From the NCBI RefSeq assembly GCF_030684035.1, contig NZ_JAUXPI010000044.1, positions 1-64,000 on the forward strand: a stretch of DNA of 64,000 nucleotides, read 5' to 3'. The translations under genes and the position numbers were made by a program. The notes beneath the pieces are model-generated. The model did not search any database. It worked only from the letters and a program-made list of their open reading frames with translations, and had not been told where the DNA came from. Shown piece after piece: positions 18,022 through 27,106 of the stretch. Source of the stretch: Phaeovulum sp. (lineage in GTDB: Bacteria > Pseudomonadota > Alphaproteobacteria > Rhodobacterales > Rhodobacteraceae). Each line of letters starts with the position of its first letter. Within the stretch, counting starts at the first letter, position 1.

Positions 18022-19014
18022 CTAGCTGTCGCGTACCTTGGTGGTGAAGGACTGCCGCACATAACCGCCATAACGCAAGAGCCGGGCCTCGGCGTCGCGC
18101 AGCCGCTGCTCGGTGTCGGGGCTGCGGCTGGCCAGTTCCACCAGCAGCCGCTCGACCAGATGAAACGCGCCGGTCAGCGAGGGCAGCAGTTGCGGCCCCG
18201 CCATTGGCAGCCGGAACACCTGCCAGGCACCGCGCGCGATCGGTGAGGCGTGGCTGTCGGTCAGCGCGATGATCCGCGCGCCGCAGCCTTGCGCGATATC
18301 GCAACCGCGGATCACCTCGGCCGAATATTGCGCGTAGCTGATGGCGATGACGATATCTTCGGGCGTGCAGGTGGACATCGCATCGACAATCAGCCCCGGC
18401 TGCGCCGGCGTCGGCTGAAAGTTCGCGAAAGCCATGGTGCCGGTATAGCTGAGGTAATGCGCGACCGAATAGCAGCTGCGCACACCGAGGCAATGCACCC
18501 GGCGCGCTGCCAGCAGCGCTTCGGCGCAGCGGGCTATCTGGGCATCAAGCGCGTCGGTATAAAGCGCCTCGATATTGCCAAGCGTGGCCGCGCGAAGCGA
18601 GGCACCAAGGTCCTTGCTGCTGTGCGCGCGCAAGGCCGCCACGCGGCTGGCCAGATCCGCGGTGGTTTCGCGGCGCAAAAGGTCGCGCACCGCGGTTTGC
18701 AGCGGCTCGAACCCGGCGAAGCCCAGGACGCGGGCAAGGCGCAGCACGGTATTGGCATTGCTGCCGGACATTGCCGCCATGGTGCGCACCGATTGAAAAG
18801 CGATCTCCTCGGGGCGGTCGGCCAGCCAGCGCGCCAGCGCCGCAGGCTGCGGCGTGGCGCTGGCGGAAGCCCGCGTCAGCGCCGCGGCCAGCTCGGCGAG
18901 GGTCGCGAACAGCGGGGCGGGTTCGGGGTGCGGGGTGGGGGTGTCGTTCAAGGGGGCCTCATCAGAGAATGCAACTGTAATACGAGATTGACTCTGGCGA
19001 TACAAACGTTTCAT
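18022..19014 (-). CDS. RpiR/MurR-family transcriptional regulator
   Basis: 330 residues. An N-terminal helix-turn-helix (about 60-110: RTMAAMSGSNANTVLRLARVLGF) is followed by a SIS domain (about 155-290: VHCLGVRSCYSVAHYL, STCTPEDIVIAISYAQYSAEVI) that in this family binds a phosphorylated sugar or related ligand. It is transcribed divergently from the TAXI-TRAP operon and very likely controls it. The ATG at 19014 is used; the first 20 residues are unusual and a start a little downstream is possible. Confidence 0.88.
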   Translation of the reverse strand: MKRLYRQSQSRITVAFSDEAPLNDTPTPHPEPAPLFATLAELAAALTRASASATPQPAALARWLADRPEEIAFQSVRTMAAMSGSNANTVLRLARVLGFAGFEPLQTAVRDLLRRETTADLASRVAALRAHSSKDLGASLRAATLGNIEALYTDALDAQIARCAEALLAARRVHCLGVRSCYSVAHYLSYTGTMAFANFQPTPAQPGLIVDAMSTCTPEDIVIAISYAQYSAEVIRGCDIAQGCGARIIALTDSHASPIARGAWQVFRLPMAGPQLLPSLTGAFHLVERLLVELASRSPDTEQRLRDAEARLLRYGGYVRQSFTTKVRDS

Positions 19015-19088
19015 CTACTTGCCAAGGTCCGTGCCCGTCAGAGGGCGCGCCCGAAACAAGCCTTTACAGTCTGACAGGAGGACATCCC
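19015..19088. promoter_or_regulatory. Divergent promoter region of regulator and TRAP operon
   Basis: The 74-bp gap must hold both promoters; the start of the regulator gene itself overlaps a TTGACT (about 18986-18991) in the rightward direction. AGGAGGA lies 7 bases before the TAXI gene. No clear inverted repeat was seen. Confidence 0.4.
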
Positions 19089-20057
19089 ATGAAAATGACC
19101 CTGCTTGCGACCGCAGCGGTGCTCGGCCTGGCGCTTTCCGGTGCCGCATCCGCGCAAGAACAGACCTTCATCACCATCGGCACCGGTGGCGTGACCGGCG
19201 TCTATTACCCGACCGGCGGCGCAATCTGCCGGATGATGGCCAAGACCCGCGCCGAAACCGGTATCCGCTGCGGCGTCGAATCCACCGGCGGCTCGGTCTA
19301 CAACGTCAACGCGATCCGTTCGGGCGACCTGGAATTCGGCGTCGCGCAATCGGACGTGCAGTTCAACGCCTACAACGGCGCGGCGGCATTCGCCCAGACC
19401 GGTGCCATCAGCGATCTGCGCGCGGTATTCTCGATCCATCCGGAGCCGTTCACCGTGGTGGCGCGCGCCGACAGCGGCATCGTCACCTTTGACGATCTCA
19501 AGGGCAAGCGCGTGAACATCGGCAACCCCGGCTCGGGGCAGCGCGAGACGATGGAGGTGGTGCTGGCCGCCAAGGGCTGGACCACCGCCGACTTTGCGAT
19601 GGCCAGCGAGTTGCAGGCGGGCGAGCAGAGCCAGGCTCTGTGCGACAACAACATCGACGCGATGATCTACACCGTGGGCCACCCGTCGGGTTCGATCCAG
19701 GAGGCGACGACGGCCTGCGATTCGGTGCTGGTGAACGTCGTCGGCCCCGAAATCGACCAACTGGTTGCCGATACCCCGTTCTACCGCGTCGCCACCATTC
19801 CCGGCGGCATGTATCGCGGCTCCGCCGCAGATGTGACGACCTTCGGCGTGGGTGCCACGTTGGTCACCGGCGCGGCGGTGCCCGATGAGGTGGTCTATCA
19901 GCTCGTCAAGTCGGTGTTCAGCGATCTTGACCAGTTCAAGAGACTGCATCCTGCCTTCGCCAACCTCGATCCGGCGCAAATGGCCAATGACGGGCTTTCC
20001 GCGCCGCTGCATCCTGGTGCCGAGCGCTACTTCCGCGAAGTCGGCCTGATCAAGTAA
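19089..20057 (+). CDS. TAXI-family TRAP transporter solute-binding protein
   Basis: 322 residues with a Sec signal peptide (cleavage after ASA near residue 22). The TAXI hallmark is present: ITIGTGGVTGVYYPTGGAIC, then VESTGGSVYNVNAIRSGDLE and GVAQSDVQF. TAXI proteins bind small carboxylates such as glutamate or 2-oxoglutarate and pass them to a sodium-driven TRAP permease. Ligand unknown. A hairpin and the fused permease follow. Confidence 0.93.
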   Translation: MKMTLLATAAVLGLALSGAASAQEQTFITIGTGGVTGVYYPTGGAICRMMAKTRAETGIRCGVESTGGSVYNVNAIRSGDLEFGVAQSDVQFNAYNGAAAFAQTGAISDLRAVFSIHPEPFTVVARADSGIVTFDDLKGKRVNIGNPGSGQRETMEVVLAAKGWTTADFAMASELQAGEQSQALCDNNIDAMIYTVGHPSGSIQEATTACDSVLVNVVGPEIDQLVADTPFYRVATIPGGMYRGSAADVTTFGVGATLVTGAAVPDEVVYQLVKSVFSDLDQFKRLHPAFANLDPAQMANDGLSAPLHPGAERYFREVGLIK

Positions 20058-20109
20058 TGTGATGCGAGTTGGGGGTCTGCGCAGGCAGCCCCCCCCCATG
20101 GTTCTTTCG

Positions 20110-20140
20110 CCGGGCCGCTGCGGATGCCGCTGCGGCCCGG
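20110..20140 (+). terminator. Hairpin between TAXI binding-protein and permease genes
   Basis: CCGGGCCGC and GCGGCCCGG form a perfect 9-bp stem with a 13-base loop in the 108-base gap. It probably lowers read-through so that the binding protein outnumbers the permease. A run of nine C bases lies just upstream (20089-20097). Confidence 0.5.
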
Positions 20141-20165
20141 TCGATGGTGAGAGAGGGGCCTGGAT

Positions 20166-22811
20166 ATGGCAAACGACGCAGATCCGGTTGGCAGCGAGAC
20201 CGGGAGGAAGTTCAGCGATGCGGAATTGCAGGATCTTGTCACCAGTTCCGACAGCGGCGCGCGCGCGCCCGCCAGCCGCGCGGTGGCGCTGTTCATCGCC
20301 GGAGTGGCGCTGGCCTGGTCGCTTTATCAGCTCTGGATCGCGCAGCCGCAGCTTTGGTTCGGACAATATCTGCCGGTAATGAACTCGTCGCAGACCCGGC
20401 CCTTGCATCTGACCTTTGCGGTGCTGCTTGCCTATCTGGCCTATCCGGCCCGCAAATCCTCGCCGCGCGACCGGGTGCCACTGATCGACTGGCTGCTGGC
20501 GATCGTTGCGGCGGGCACAGCGTTTTACGTTTTTGCCTTTTCGGCGCGGCTGGCGGTTACTGCCCGGTCCGGGTTGCCGACCGAAGCGCAGGTGATCGTC
20601 GGCGCGGTCGGCATCGTTTTGCTGCTTGAAGCGTCGCGGCGCGCGCTGGGCCCCGCGCTGGCGGTGGTGGGTGGCCTGTTCATGGCCTATGCCTGGTTTG
20701 GGCGCGGCTGGTTGATCCCCGATCTGATCGAGCACAACGGGCTTTCGTTCAACACCATCGTCAACGCGCAATGGCTCGATACGACAGGCGTTTTCGGCAT
20801 TCCGCTGGGGGTATCGACAAGTTTCGTGTTCATGTTCGTGCTGTTCGGCGCGCTTCTCGACAAGGCCGGGGCGGGCAATTATTTCATCCAGATAGCTTTT
20901 GCCGGGCTGGGCCACCTGCGCGGCGGTCCGGCTAAGGCCGCTGTCGTCGGCTCGGCGATGACCGGGCTGATCTCGGGTTCGTCTATCGCCAATGTGGTGA
21001 CCACCGGCACCTTCACGATTCCGCTGATGAAGCGCGTGGGCTTCTCTGCCGAAAGGGCCGGCGCGGTCGAAGTGGCAAGTTCGGTCAACGGGCAAATCAT
21101 GCCGCCGGTGATGGGGGCCGCAGCCTTCCTGATGGTCGAATTCGTCGGCATCCCCTATGTCGATGTGATCAAGCACGCCTTCATTCCGGCGGTGATTTCC
21201 TACATTGCGCTGGTCTATATCGTGCATCTGGAGGCGCTGAAGCGCGACATGCCCGCGCTTGGGCAGGCCAAAAGCCTGACGCAGATGTTTTTGAAGATCT
21301 TCGCAGGTTTCGTGGCGGCGGCCCTGGGTTTCACGGCGCTGGTTTACGGCGTCGGCGGGCTGCGCGCACTGGCACCCGCGCTGGCCAATGCGCTGGTATT
21401 GGGGGCCGTGCTGCTGGCCTATGTCGCGATGGTGCGGGTGGCCGCCGGTCGCGAGGATCTGGCGCTCGATGACCCCCACGCAAAGGTGTTCCATCTGCCC
21501 ACCGTGGCGCAGGTGTTTCCGACCGGGCTGCACTTCCTGCTGCCGATCCTGGTGCTGGTCTGGTTCTTGATGGTCGAGATGCAGTCGCCTGCGAAATCGG
21601 CGTTTTATGCGGTGGCGATGATGCTGGTGATCATCACCACGCAGCGCCCGATGAAGGCGCTGTTTCGCGGGCAGGATGTGGCGGCGGCGCTGCGCCAGGG
21701 CTTCGACGACCTGATCCAGGGCATGATCGCGGGGGCGCGCAACATGATCGGCATCGGGGTGGCCACCGCCGCCGCCGGGATCATCGTCGCCACCGTCACC
21801 AAGACCCCGATCGGCACCGAGCTTGCGGGCCTTGTCGAGATGCTCTCGGCGGGCAAGCTGTTCCTGATGCTGCTGCTGGTCGGGGTGTTCTCGCTGATCC
21901 TCGGCATGGGCCTGCCGACCACGGCAAACTATATCGTGGTCTCGTCGCTGATGGCCGGGGTGGTGGTGACACTCGGGGCGCAACAGGGGCTGATCGTGCC
22001 CCTGATCGCGGCGCATCTCTTTGTCTTCTACTTCGGCATCATGGCCGATGTGACGCCGCCGGTGGGGCTGGCCTCGTTTGCCGCCGCTGCGGTTTCGGGG
22101 GGCGACCCGATCCGCACCGGCGTCATCGGCTTTGGCTATTCGCTGCGCACCGTGGCGCTGCCGTTCCTGTTCATCTACAATCCTTCGCTGATCCTTTACG
22201 GCGTTGATCTGGCCACATGGGGCGGGCTCGTGCAGGCGGTGGCGATTTTCTGCGTTGCGACCTTTGCGATGCTCCTGTTCGCCGCGGCAACCCAGGGCTA
22301 TTTTTTCGCCCGCTCGCGGCTTTGGGAAAGTGCGGCGCTCCTGCTGGTGGCTTTCACGCTGTTCGTGCCGGGGTTCTGGCTGAACCGGGTGCAGGCACCG
22401 TTCCACGAAAGCCCGCCGGTCGAACTGGCCGCCGCGATGGATGCCGCAAATTCCGGCGACCAGATCCGTTTCGTGGTGGCCGGGCCTACCTTCGTACAGG
22501 GCAAGACGACGCAAACGACGCTGGTCTATACCGTGGCCGAGAATGCCCCGGAGACAGGGCGCGCGGCGGCGGCAGGGCTGCTGCTCATCCCCGAGGGTAC
22601 GCGGATGTTCATGGACGAGCCGATGTTCGGCACTCCTTATCAGAAAAAGCTTTCGGGCATCGACTTTTACGCCAGCGAGCGCGCCGAGGTGCTGGCCGTG
22701 CTCACCCCGGCCGAGCGGCTGCCAAGGGAGCTGTTCTACATCCCCGCGCTCTTGTTGCTGGGCCTGGTGGTGATGCTGCAACGCCGCCGTCAGACAAAAC
22801 CGGCATTCTGA
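20166..22811 (+). CDS. Fused TRAP transporter permease (small plus large subunits)
   Basis: 881 residues, with 16 or more membrane segments. The small DctQ-like four-helix part comes first (about 38-190). The large DctM-like part follows (about 215-700), with the typical GAGNYFIQIAFAGLGHLRGG, SGSSIANVVTTGTFTIPLM and ILGMGLPTTANYI. The last 170 residues match the soluble DUF3394-type tail of TAXI permeases. Such fused permeases pair with TAXI binding proteins, as here. UspA follows 7 bases later. Confidence 0.93.
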   Translation: MANDADPVGSETGRKFSDAELQDLVTSSDSGARAPASRAVALFIAGVALAWSLYQLWIAQPQLWFGQYLPVMNSSQTRPLHLTFAVLLAYLAYPARKSSPRDRVPLIDWLLAIVAAGTAFYVFAFSARLAVTARSGLPTEAQVIVGAVGIVLLLEASRRALGPALAVVGGLFMAYAWFGRGWLIPDLIEHNGLSFNTIVNAQWLDTTGVFGIPLGVSTSFVFMFVLFGALLDKAGAGNYFIQIAFAGLGHLRGGPAKAAVVGSAMTGLISGSSIANVVTTGTFTIPLMKRVGFSAERAGAVEVASSVNGQIMPPVMGAAAFLMVEFVGIPYVDVIKHAFIPAVISYIALVYIVHLEALKRDMPALGQAKSLTQMFLKIFAGFVAAALGFTALVYGVGGLRALAPALANALVLGAVLLAYVAMVRVAAGREDLALDDPHAKVFHLPTVAQVFPTGLHFLLPILVLVWFLMVEMQSPAKSAFYAVAMMLVIITTQRPMKALFRGQDVAAALRQGFDDLIQGMIAGARNMIGIGVATAAAGIIVATVTKTPIGTELAGLVEMLSAGKLFLMLLLVGVFSLILGMGLPTTANYIVVSSLMAGVVVTLGAQQGLIVPLIAAHLFVFYFGIMADVTPPVGLASFAAAAVSGGDPIRTGVIGFGYSLRTVALPFLFIYNPSLILYGVDLATWGGLVQAVAIFCVATFAMLLFAAATQGYFFARSRLWESAALLLVAFTLFVPGFWLNRVQAPFHESPPVELAAAMDAANSGDQIRFVVAGPTFVQGKTTQTTLVYTVAENAPETGRAAAAGLLLIPEGTRMFMDEPMFGTPYQKKLSGIDFYASERAEVLAVLTPAERLPRELFYIPALLLLGLVVMLQRRRQTKPAF

Positions 22812-22818
22812 GGGGAAG

Positions 22819-23250
22819 ATGATGATCCGATCAATCCTGCTGCCAATCGATCTTTCCGACGACAAGGGCTGGCAAGCCCCGCTTGAGGCGGCGCTTTCGC
22901 TGGCGCGGCTCTACACGGCCAAGCTGCATGTGGTGGCGGTGCTGCCTGATTTCGGCATGGCGCAGGTGGGTGCATTCTTTGCCGGGGATTATGAGAAAAA
23001 GGCGCTGGCGGCCTTTGGTGTGGCGCTGAATGACTGGCTGCGCGCGCATGTGCCACCCGACGTCGAGGCGCATCCGCACGTTCTGCACGGCTCCATCTAT
23101 GACGAAGTGCTGCGCGCCGCCGACAAGCTCGCGGTCGATCTGATCGTGATCGGCGCGCACCGGCCAAAACTGAAGGATTATCTGCTCGGGCCGAACGCCG
23201 CACGGGTGGTCCGCCATGCCAGCCAGTCCGTCTATGTCGTGAGAGGTTGA
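22819..23250 (+). CDS. Universal stress protein family (UspA), TRAP-linked
   Basis: 143 residues: IRSILLPIDLSDDKG at the start, LHVVAVLPDFG in the middle and the nucleotide-loop region DLIVIGAHRPKLKDYLLGPNAARVVRHA at the end. The G-2x-G-9x-G pattern is only partly kept. TeaD, a UspA protein beside the ectoine TRAP transporter of Halomonas, regulates that transporter; a similar role is likely here. Confidence 0.88.
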   Translation: MMIRSILLPIDLSDDKGWQAPLEAALSLARLYTAKLHVVAVLPDFGMAQVGAFFAGDYEKKALAAFGVALNDWLRAHVPPDVEAHPHVLHGSIYDEVLRAADKLAVDLIVIGAHRPKLKDYLLGPNAARVVRHASQSVYVVRG

Positions 23251-23255
23251 TCTGC

Positions 23256-24587
23256 ATGACGAACCATATATTCGGCCGGTCAACCAGGGGCGTGCTTCCC
23301 GCCGCCGTGGCGGGTGATGGCTGCTATCTGATCGACGCCGCGGGCAAGCGCTACCTTGATGGTTCCGGCGGGGCGGCGGTGTCGTGCCTTGGCCATTCCG
23401 ACATCGGGGTGCGCGCCGCTCTGCACGCCCAGCTTGACCGGCTGGCCTTCGCGCACACCGGCTTTTTCACTTCGGAACCCGCCGAGGCGCTGGCCGATAC
23501 GCTGGTGGCGCATGCGCCCGAGGGCCTCGATCGGGTCTATCTGGTTTCGGGCGGGTCCGAGGCGGTCGAGGCGGCGCTGAAACTGGCGCGGCAGTATTTT
23601 CTGGAGATCGGCCAACCACAGCGGCACAGGATCATTGCCCGGCGGCAAAGCTACCATGGCAACACGCTGGGGGCGCTGGCCGCTGGCGGCAATGCCTGGC
23701 GGCGGGCGCAGTTTGCGCCGCTCTTGGTCGAGGTCAGCCATATCGCGCCTTGCTATGAATACCGCGACCGGGCCGAGGGCGAGACCCCCGAAGCCTACGG
23801 CCGGCGCGTTGCCGACGAGCTGGAGGCCGAGATCATGGTGCTTGGCCCCGAAACCGTGATGGCCTTCGTGGCCGAGCCGGTGGTGGGTGCCACGATGGGT
23901 GCGGTGCCTGCGGTGCCGGGCTACCTGAAACGCATCCGCGAAATCTGCGACCGCCACGGGGTTTTGCTGATCCTTGACGAGGTGATGTGCGGCATGGGGC
24001 GCACCGGCTACCTCTTTGCCTGCGAGGAAGACGGCGTGGTGCCCGACATGATCGCCATCGCCAAGGGGTTGGGTGCGGGCTATCAGCCGATCGGGGCACT
24101 TCTGGTGCAGGGGCGCATCTATGGGGCGATTGCGGCAGGCAGCGGCTTCTTTCAGCACGGCCATACCTATATGGGCCACGCGATGGCGGCTACGGCGGGC
24201 AATGCGGTGCTTAAGGCGATCTTCGAGCGCGGACTTCTGGAGCGGGTGCGTGCACAGGGGGCCAAGCTTGATGCGGCGCTGCGCGCGGCTTTCGGGCAGC
24301 ATCCGCATGTTGGTGATATCCGCGGCAGGGGCCTGTTTCGCGGTCTCGAACTGGTAGCAGACCGCGAAACCCGCTCCCCCTTCGACCCAGCGCGCAGGCT
24401 GCATGCGACGCTGAAGGCCGAGGCGCTTGAGGCCGGGCTGATCTGCTACCCGATGGGTGGCACCATCGACGGCGCGCGTGGCGATCATGTGCTGCTGGCA
24501 CCACCCTTCATTATCGCGGATGCCGAGATCGAGGAACTGGTGGGCAAGCTTTCGGCTGCGCTCGGGCGCGCGCTTGCGGCAACATGA
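23256..24587 (+). CDS. Class-III PLP-dependent aminotransferase
   Basis: 443 residues. Conserved features are VSGGSEAVEAALKLARQY, ARRQSYHGNTLGALAAGG, ILDEVMCGMGRTG and the Schiff-base lysine K270 in AIAKGLGAGYQPIG, followed by GHTYMGHAMAATAG. Class-III enzymes act on terminal (omega) amino groups or related amines. The ATG at 23256 is preferred to the overlapping TTG at 23247 because GAGAGG is upstream. It sits between the transporter and a BKACE enzyme, so it probably deaminates the imported compound to a keto acid. Confidence 0.9.
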   Translation: MTNHIFGRSTRGVLPAAVAGDGCYLIDAAGKRYLDGSGGAAVSCLGHSDIGVRAALHAQLDRLAFAHTGFFTSEPAEALADTLVAHAPEGLDRVYLVSGGSEAVEAALKLARQYFLEIGQPQRHRIIARRQSYHGNTLGALAAGGNAWRRAQFAPLLVEVSHIAPCYEYRDRAEGETPEAYGRRVADELEAEIMVLGPETVMAFVAEPVVGATMGAVPAVPGYLKRIREICDRHGVLLILDEVMCGMGRTGYLFACEEDGVVPDMIAIAKGLGAGYQPIGALLVQGRIYGAIAAGSGFFQHGHTYMGHAMAATAGNAVLKAIFERGLLERVRAQGAKLDAALRAAFGQHPHVGDIRGRGLFRGLELVADRETRSPFDPARRLHATLKAEALEAGLICYPMGGTIDGARGDHVLLAPPFIIADAEIEELVGKLSAALGRALAAT

Positions 24588-24597
24588 AGGGGCTGAA

Positions 24598-25476
24598 ATG
24601 ACCCTGGGCCGCCTTGCCACCCTGCCGCGCATCATGCTGGCCCCGAACGGCGCGCGGCGCTCCAAGACCGACCATCCGGCCCTGCCGGTGACAATTGCCG
24701 AGATCGTCGAAGCGGCGCGGACCAGCCATGCCGCCGGGGCAGGGGCACTGCACGCGCATGTTCGCGACATGACCGGCGCACATGTGCTCGACGCCGGGCT
24801 TTATGGCGAACTGATCGCGGAAATGGCGCGCGTGGTGCCCGCGATGCCGGTACAGGTCACCACCGAGGCGGCGGGGCGCTACACCCCCCCGGCGCAGCGC
24901 GCACTGCTGGACCGGCTGCGGCCCGAAGGCGTCTCGGTGGCGCTGGCGGAAATGCTGTCTGATGGCGATACCACCGCAGCGCGCCGTTTCTACCACGGTC
25001 TGGCCGCGGCGGGCGTGGCGGTGCAGCATATCCTTTATCGCCCCACCGAGGTGCAGGCACTTGCCGCCGAAATCGCCAGGGGCACGATGCCGCGAGCGGG
25101 GCTGCAATGCCTGTTCGTGCTCGGTCGCCACAGCGCCGGGCAGGTCTCCGACCCGGCCGATCTGGCGGAATTTGTCACTGCGCTGGCGGGCCTGCCGGAG
25201 CCCGCCGACTGGGCCGCCTGCGCCTTCGGTCCGACCGAAACCGCCTGCCTTGCCGCGGCCTTTGCCGCTGGGGGCAAGGCGCGCGTTGGCTTCGAAAACA
25301 GCCTCTGGAATGCCGACGGCAGCCTGGCGCGCGACAATGCCGAACGGGTCGCCGAAATTGCCGCGCTGCCAGGCAGCGGGCGCAAGTTGGCGATCAGGCA
25401 CCGGCTTCGGGCGGGGGAAGTGGGAAACGGCATGAATCCCACCCAAGTTGGTCACACTCCGCATTCAGCCGGGTGA
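24598..25476 (+). CDS. BKACE-family beta-keto acid cleavage enzyme
   Basis: 292 residues. These zinc enzymes condense a beta-keto acid with acetyl-CoA and release acetoacetate plus a new acyl-CoA. The metal motif HAHVRD (H52 and H54) and LAPNGARRSKTDHPALP at the N-terminus are visible, as is FGPTETACLAAAFAAGGKARVGFENSLW near the end. AAGGGG precedes the ATG. It is the last gene of the TAXI operon, which implies the pathway passes through a beta-keto acid; specificity cannot be read from the sequence. Confidence 0.88.
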   Translation: MTLGRLATLPRIMLAPNGARRSKTDHPALPVTIAEIVEAARTSHAAGAGALHAHVRDMTGAHVLDAGLYGELIAEMARVVPAMPVQVTTEAAGRYTPPAQRALLDRLRPEGVSVALAEMLSDGDTTAARRFYHGLAAAGVAVQHILYRPTEVQALAAEIARGTMPRAGLQCLFVLGRHSAGQVSDPADLAEFVTALAGLPEPADWAACAFGPTETACLAAAFAAGGKARVGFENSLWNADGSLARDNAERVAEIAALPGSGRKLAIRHRLRAGEVGNGMNPTQVGHTPHSAG

Positions 25477-25699
25477 CCGAAACAGCTTTCTGCCCTGCGG
25501 CTCTTGAAAGATTTGATCTCGGTGCCTTTTTCCCCACCACGCCAGCCGCGCGAAGGCCAGCGGTGGCGGCAAAGCAGCCACCGACCCTATTATTGTGGAT
25601 GTCGTTTGGCGCTGCTGCACAAATTCCGTGAGGGTTTCACACCATGAACCCAGCGCGGTAGCTGGATCGCATGGGCTCACCCACGCCCCCCCACCAAAC

Positions 25700-26165
25700 C
25701 TGAAACTTGCCAACCTGCAACGAAGCGCGCAAGCGGCGCGGCGCGCTGACGATCTGGTTCGACGCCGAGACGATTTGGGAGGCCGCCGACCGGCAAGCGT
25801 GGCCGCCAGCCCGACTACGGCGGTGAGGAGGGTCAGAATCAGTCCGCGGGACTGTTTTCCCGACGAACGCGATCCAGAGCTGCCTGACCGTGAAAGGTGA
25901 AGGGCACAGGGACGGTTCGGCAAGGCTCTCCGCCAGACGAGCGGCTTCGTCGAGGACCCCTGCGGCTGATCTGCCTTTGGCCGGTCGGTGCCCAAATTCA
26001 GCACCCACGGCCGCCGGGCGAAGACCTTGAAGGTCGATATCCCCTCTCGTGGATCGCAGCGGCCATTGCACATGCAGATCGGCAGCACCGAGACCAAGGC
26101 CGGAAGGGGAGCGGGAAAGGAACGCTCGAAAGCACGGCGATTGCAGACGCCGGGGCGGGCGCGAG
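25700..26165 (+). pseudogene. IS5-family transposase remnant, frameshifted
   Basis: Pieces of an IS5-type transposase are spread over several frames in the right order: NEARKRRGALTIWFDAE near 25715, TGKRGRQPDY near 25785 in another frame, AIQSCLTVK near 25870, FVEDPCG near 25950, and KTLKVDIPSRGSQRPLHMQI near 26027. The order and spacing match intact members, but frameshifts, stops and a deletion remove the DDE core. GCTGCTGCACAAATTCCG near 25608 may be the left end. The 25477-26233 interval holds nothing else. Confidence 0.8.
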
Positions 26166-26233
26166 AATAACTAACCGAACCCCGGAAGCATGGGGTATAG
26201 CCGGGCTTTTCCGTTTTCGCGCTTTGAAATCCT

Positions 26234-27019
26234 TCAGATAAGCCCGGTGGCCAGCCCGAGACCAAGCGCGACCATCGTGAGCGCGACGGTGATCTGAACC
26301 CCGCGCAGCGTGACCTTGGTCAGGATGCGCGACCCGATGAAGGCCCCGAGAAAGGCGCTGAGGGTGGCGACGCCAACCACCGTCCAGACATCGGGCGTCA
26401 GGGCTGCGAAGTTGCGGGCGAGATGCGACAGGCCATAGACGCTCAGCCGTGTGGCATCGACGATCACCGCCGCCACGACCCCGGTCGCGATGAAGGCCTC
26501 CTTGGTAAGCCCCGCCTTGATCAGGAAGGCGGTCCGGAACGCGCCCTGATTGCCCGAAAGCCCGCCGAAGAACCCCGAGGTCAGCCCGCCCAGCGGGAGT
26601 AACCGCGCCGGGAATTTCAGCCGGGCAAAGGCCGGGGAAAGTTCCAGCAGCGCAAAGATCATGATCAGCGTGCCGATGGCCAGCGGCAGCGCCTCGATCC
26701 GGTATTCGTTGCCGAAAGCGGCCCAGGCCGTGATCGTCGGCAGATCGGACAACCGGACCAGAAGCGACGCGCCCAGAATGGCGGCCAGTGCCGCAGGGAC
26801 CGCAAAGCGCAGGAGCACCCGTGCATCAGCCTTGCGCCCCACGAGCGCCAGCTTGAACAGGTTGTTGGCCAGATGAACCAATGCCGTGGCACCGACGGCC
26901 ACCTCGACCGGCATCAGTAGGGCGAAGGCCGGCATCAGGATCGTGCCAAGGCCGAAGCCGGAAAACAGCGTGAGCCCGGAGGCGAGGACAGCGATAAGCG
27001 CGACGAACAGGATATCCAT
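26234..27019 (-). CDS. TauE/SafE-family sulfite or sulfonate exporter
   Basis: 261 residues with about eight membrane helices. The family's duplicated glycine-rich motif appears as SGFGLGTILMPAFALLMP near residue 20 and GGLTSGFFGGLSGNQGAFRTAFL near 140. TauE/SafE proteins export small anions such as sulfite, sulfoacetate or other organosulfur compounds. It is divergent from a PadR regulator and chromate transporter and shares a palindromic operator region with them. ATG at 27019 chosen; an upstream extension would run into the PadR gene. Confidence 0.85.
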   Translation of the reverse strand: MDILFVALIAVLASGLTLFSGFGLGTILMPAFALLMPVEVAVGATALVHLANNLFKLALVGRKADARVLLRFAVPAALAAILGASLLVRLSDLPTITAWAAFGNEYRIEALPLAIGTLIMIFALLELSPAFARLKFPARLLPLGGLTSGFFGGLSGNQGAFRTAFLIKAGLTKEAFIATGVVAAVIVDATRLSVYGLSHLARNFAALTPDVWTVVGVATLSAFLGAFIGSRILTKVTLRGVQITVALTMVALGLGLATGLI

Positions 27020-27069
27020 GATACCGCGCTCTCCGGCAGAGGGGATTGACGGCACAGATACGGGATGAT

Positions 27070-27086
27070 TTATCGAATGTCGATAA
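27070..27086. promoter_or_regulatory. Palindrome in divergent TauE / PadR promoter
   Basis: TTATCGA and TCGATAA form a perfect 7-bp inverted repeat with a 3-base spacer, 51 bases from the TauE start and 21 bases before the preferred PadR start. It is a good candidate operator for the neighbouring PadR regulator. Confidence 0.6.
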
Positions 27087-27106
27087 CGAAAACGGGAGAT
27101 GACAGC

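Noticed and set aside
19038-22865. A 1275-codon open frame on the minus strand opposite the TAXI-TRAP genes
   Set aside because: It mirrors strong coding sequence on the plus strand, is rich in His, Arg and Gln as expected for an antisense shadow in GC-rich DNA, and has no domain.
23246-23260. TTGATCTGCATGAC as an FNR box before the aminotransferase
   Set aside because: The right half does not match (ATGAC), and it lies within an operon at a ribosome binding site.
25465-26265. A 266-codon minus-strand frame near the IS5 scar
   Set aside because: Plus-strand fragments match an IS5 transposase in order; the minus-strand product is low-complexity Arg/Ser/Pro.
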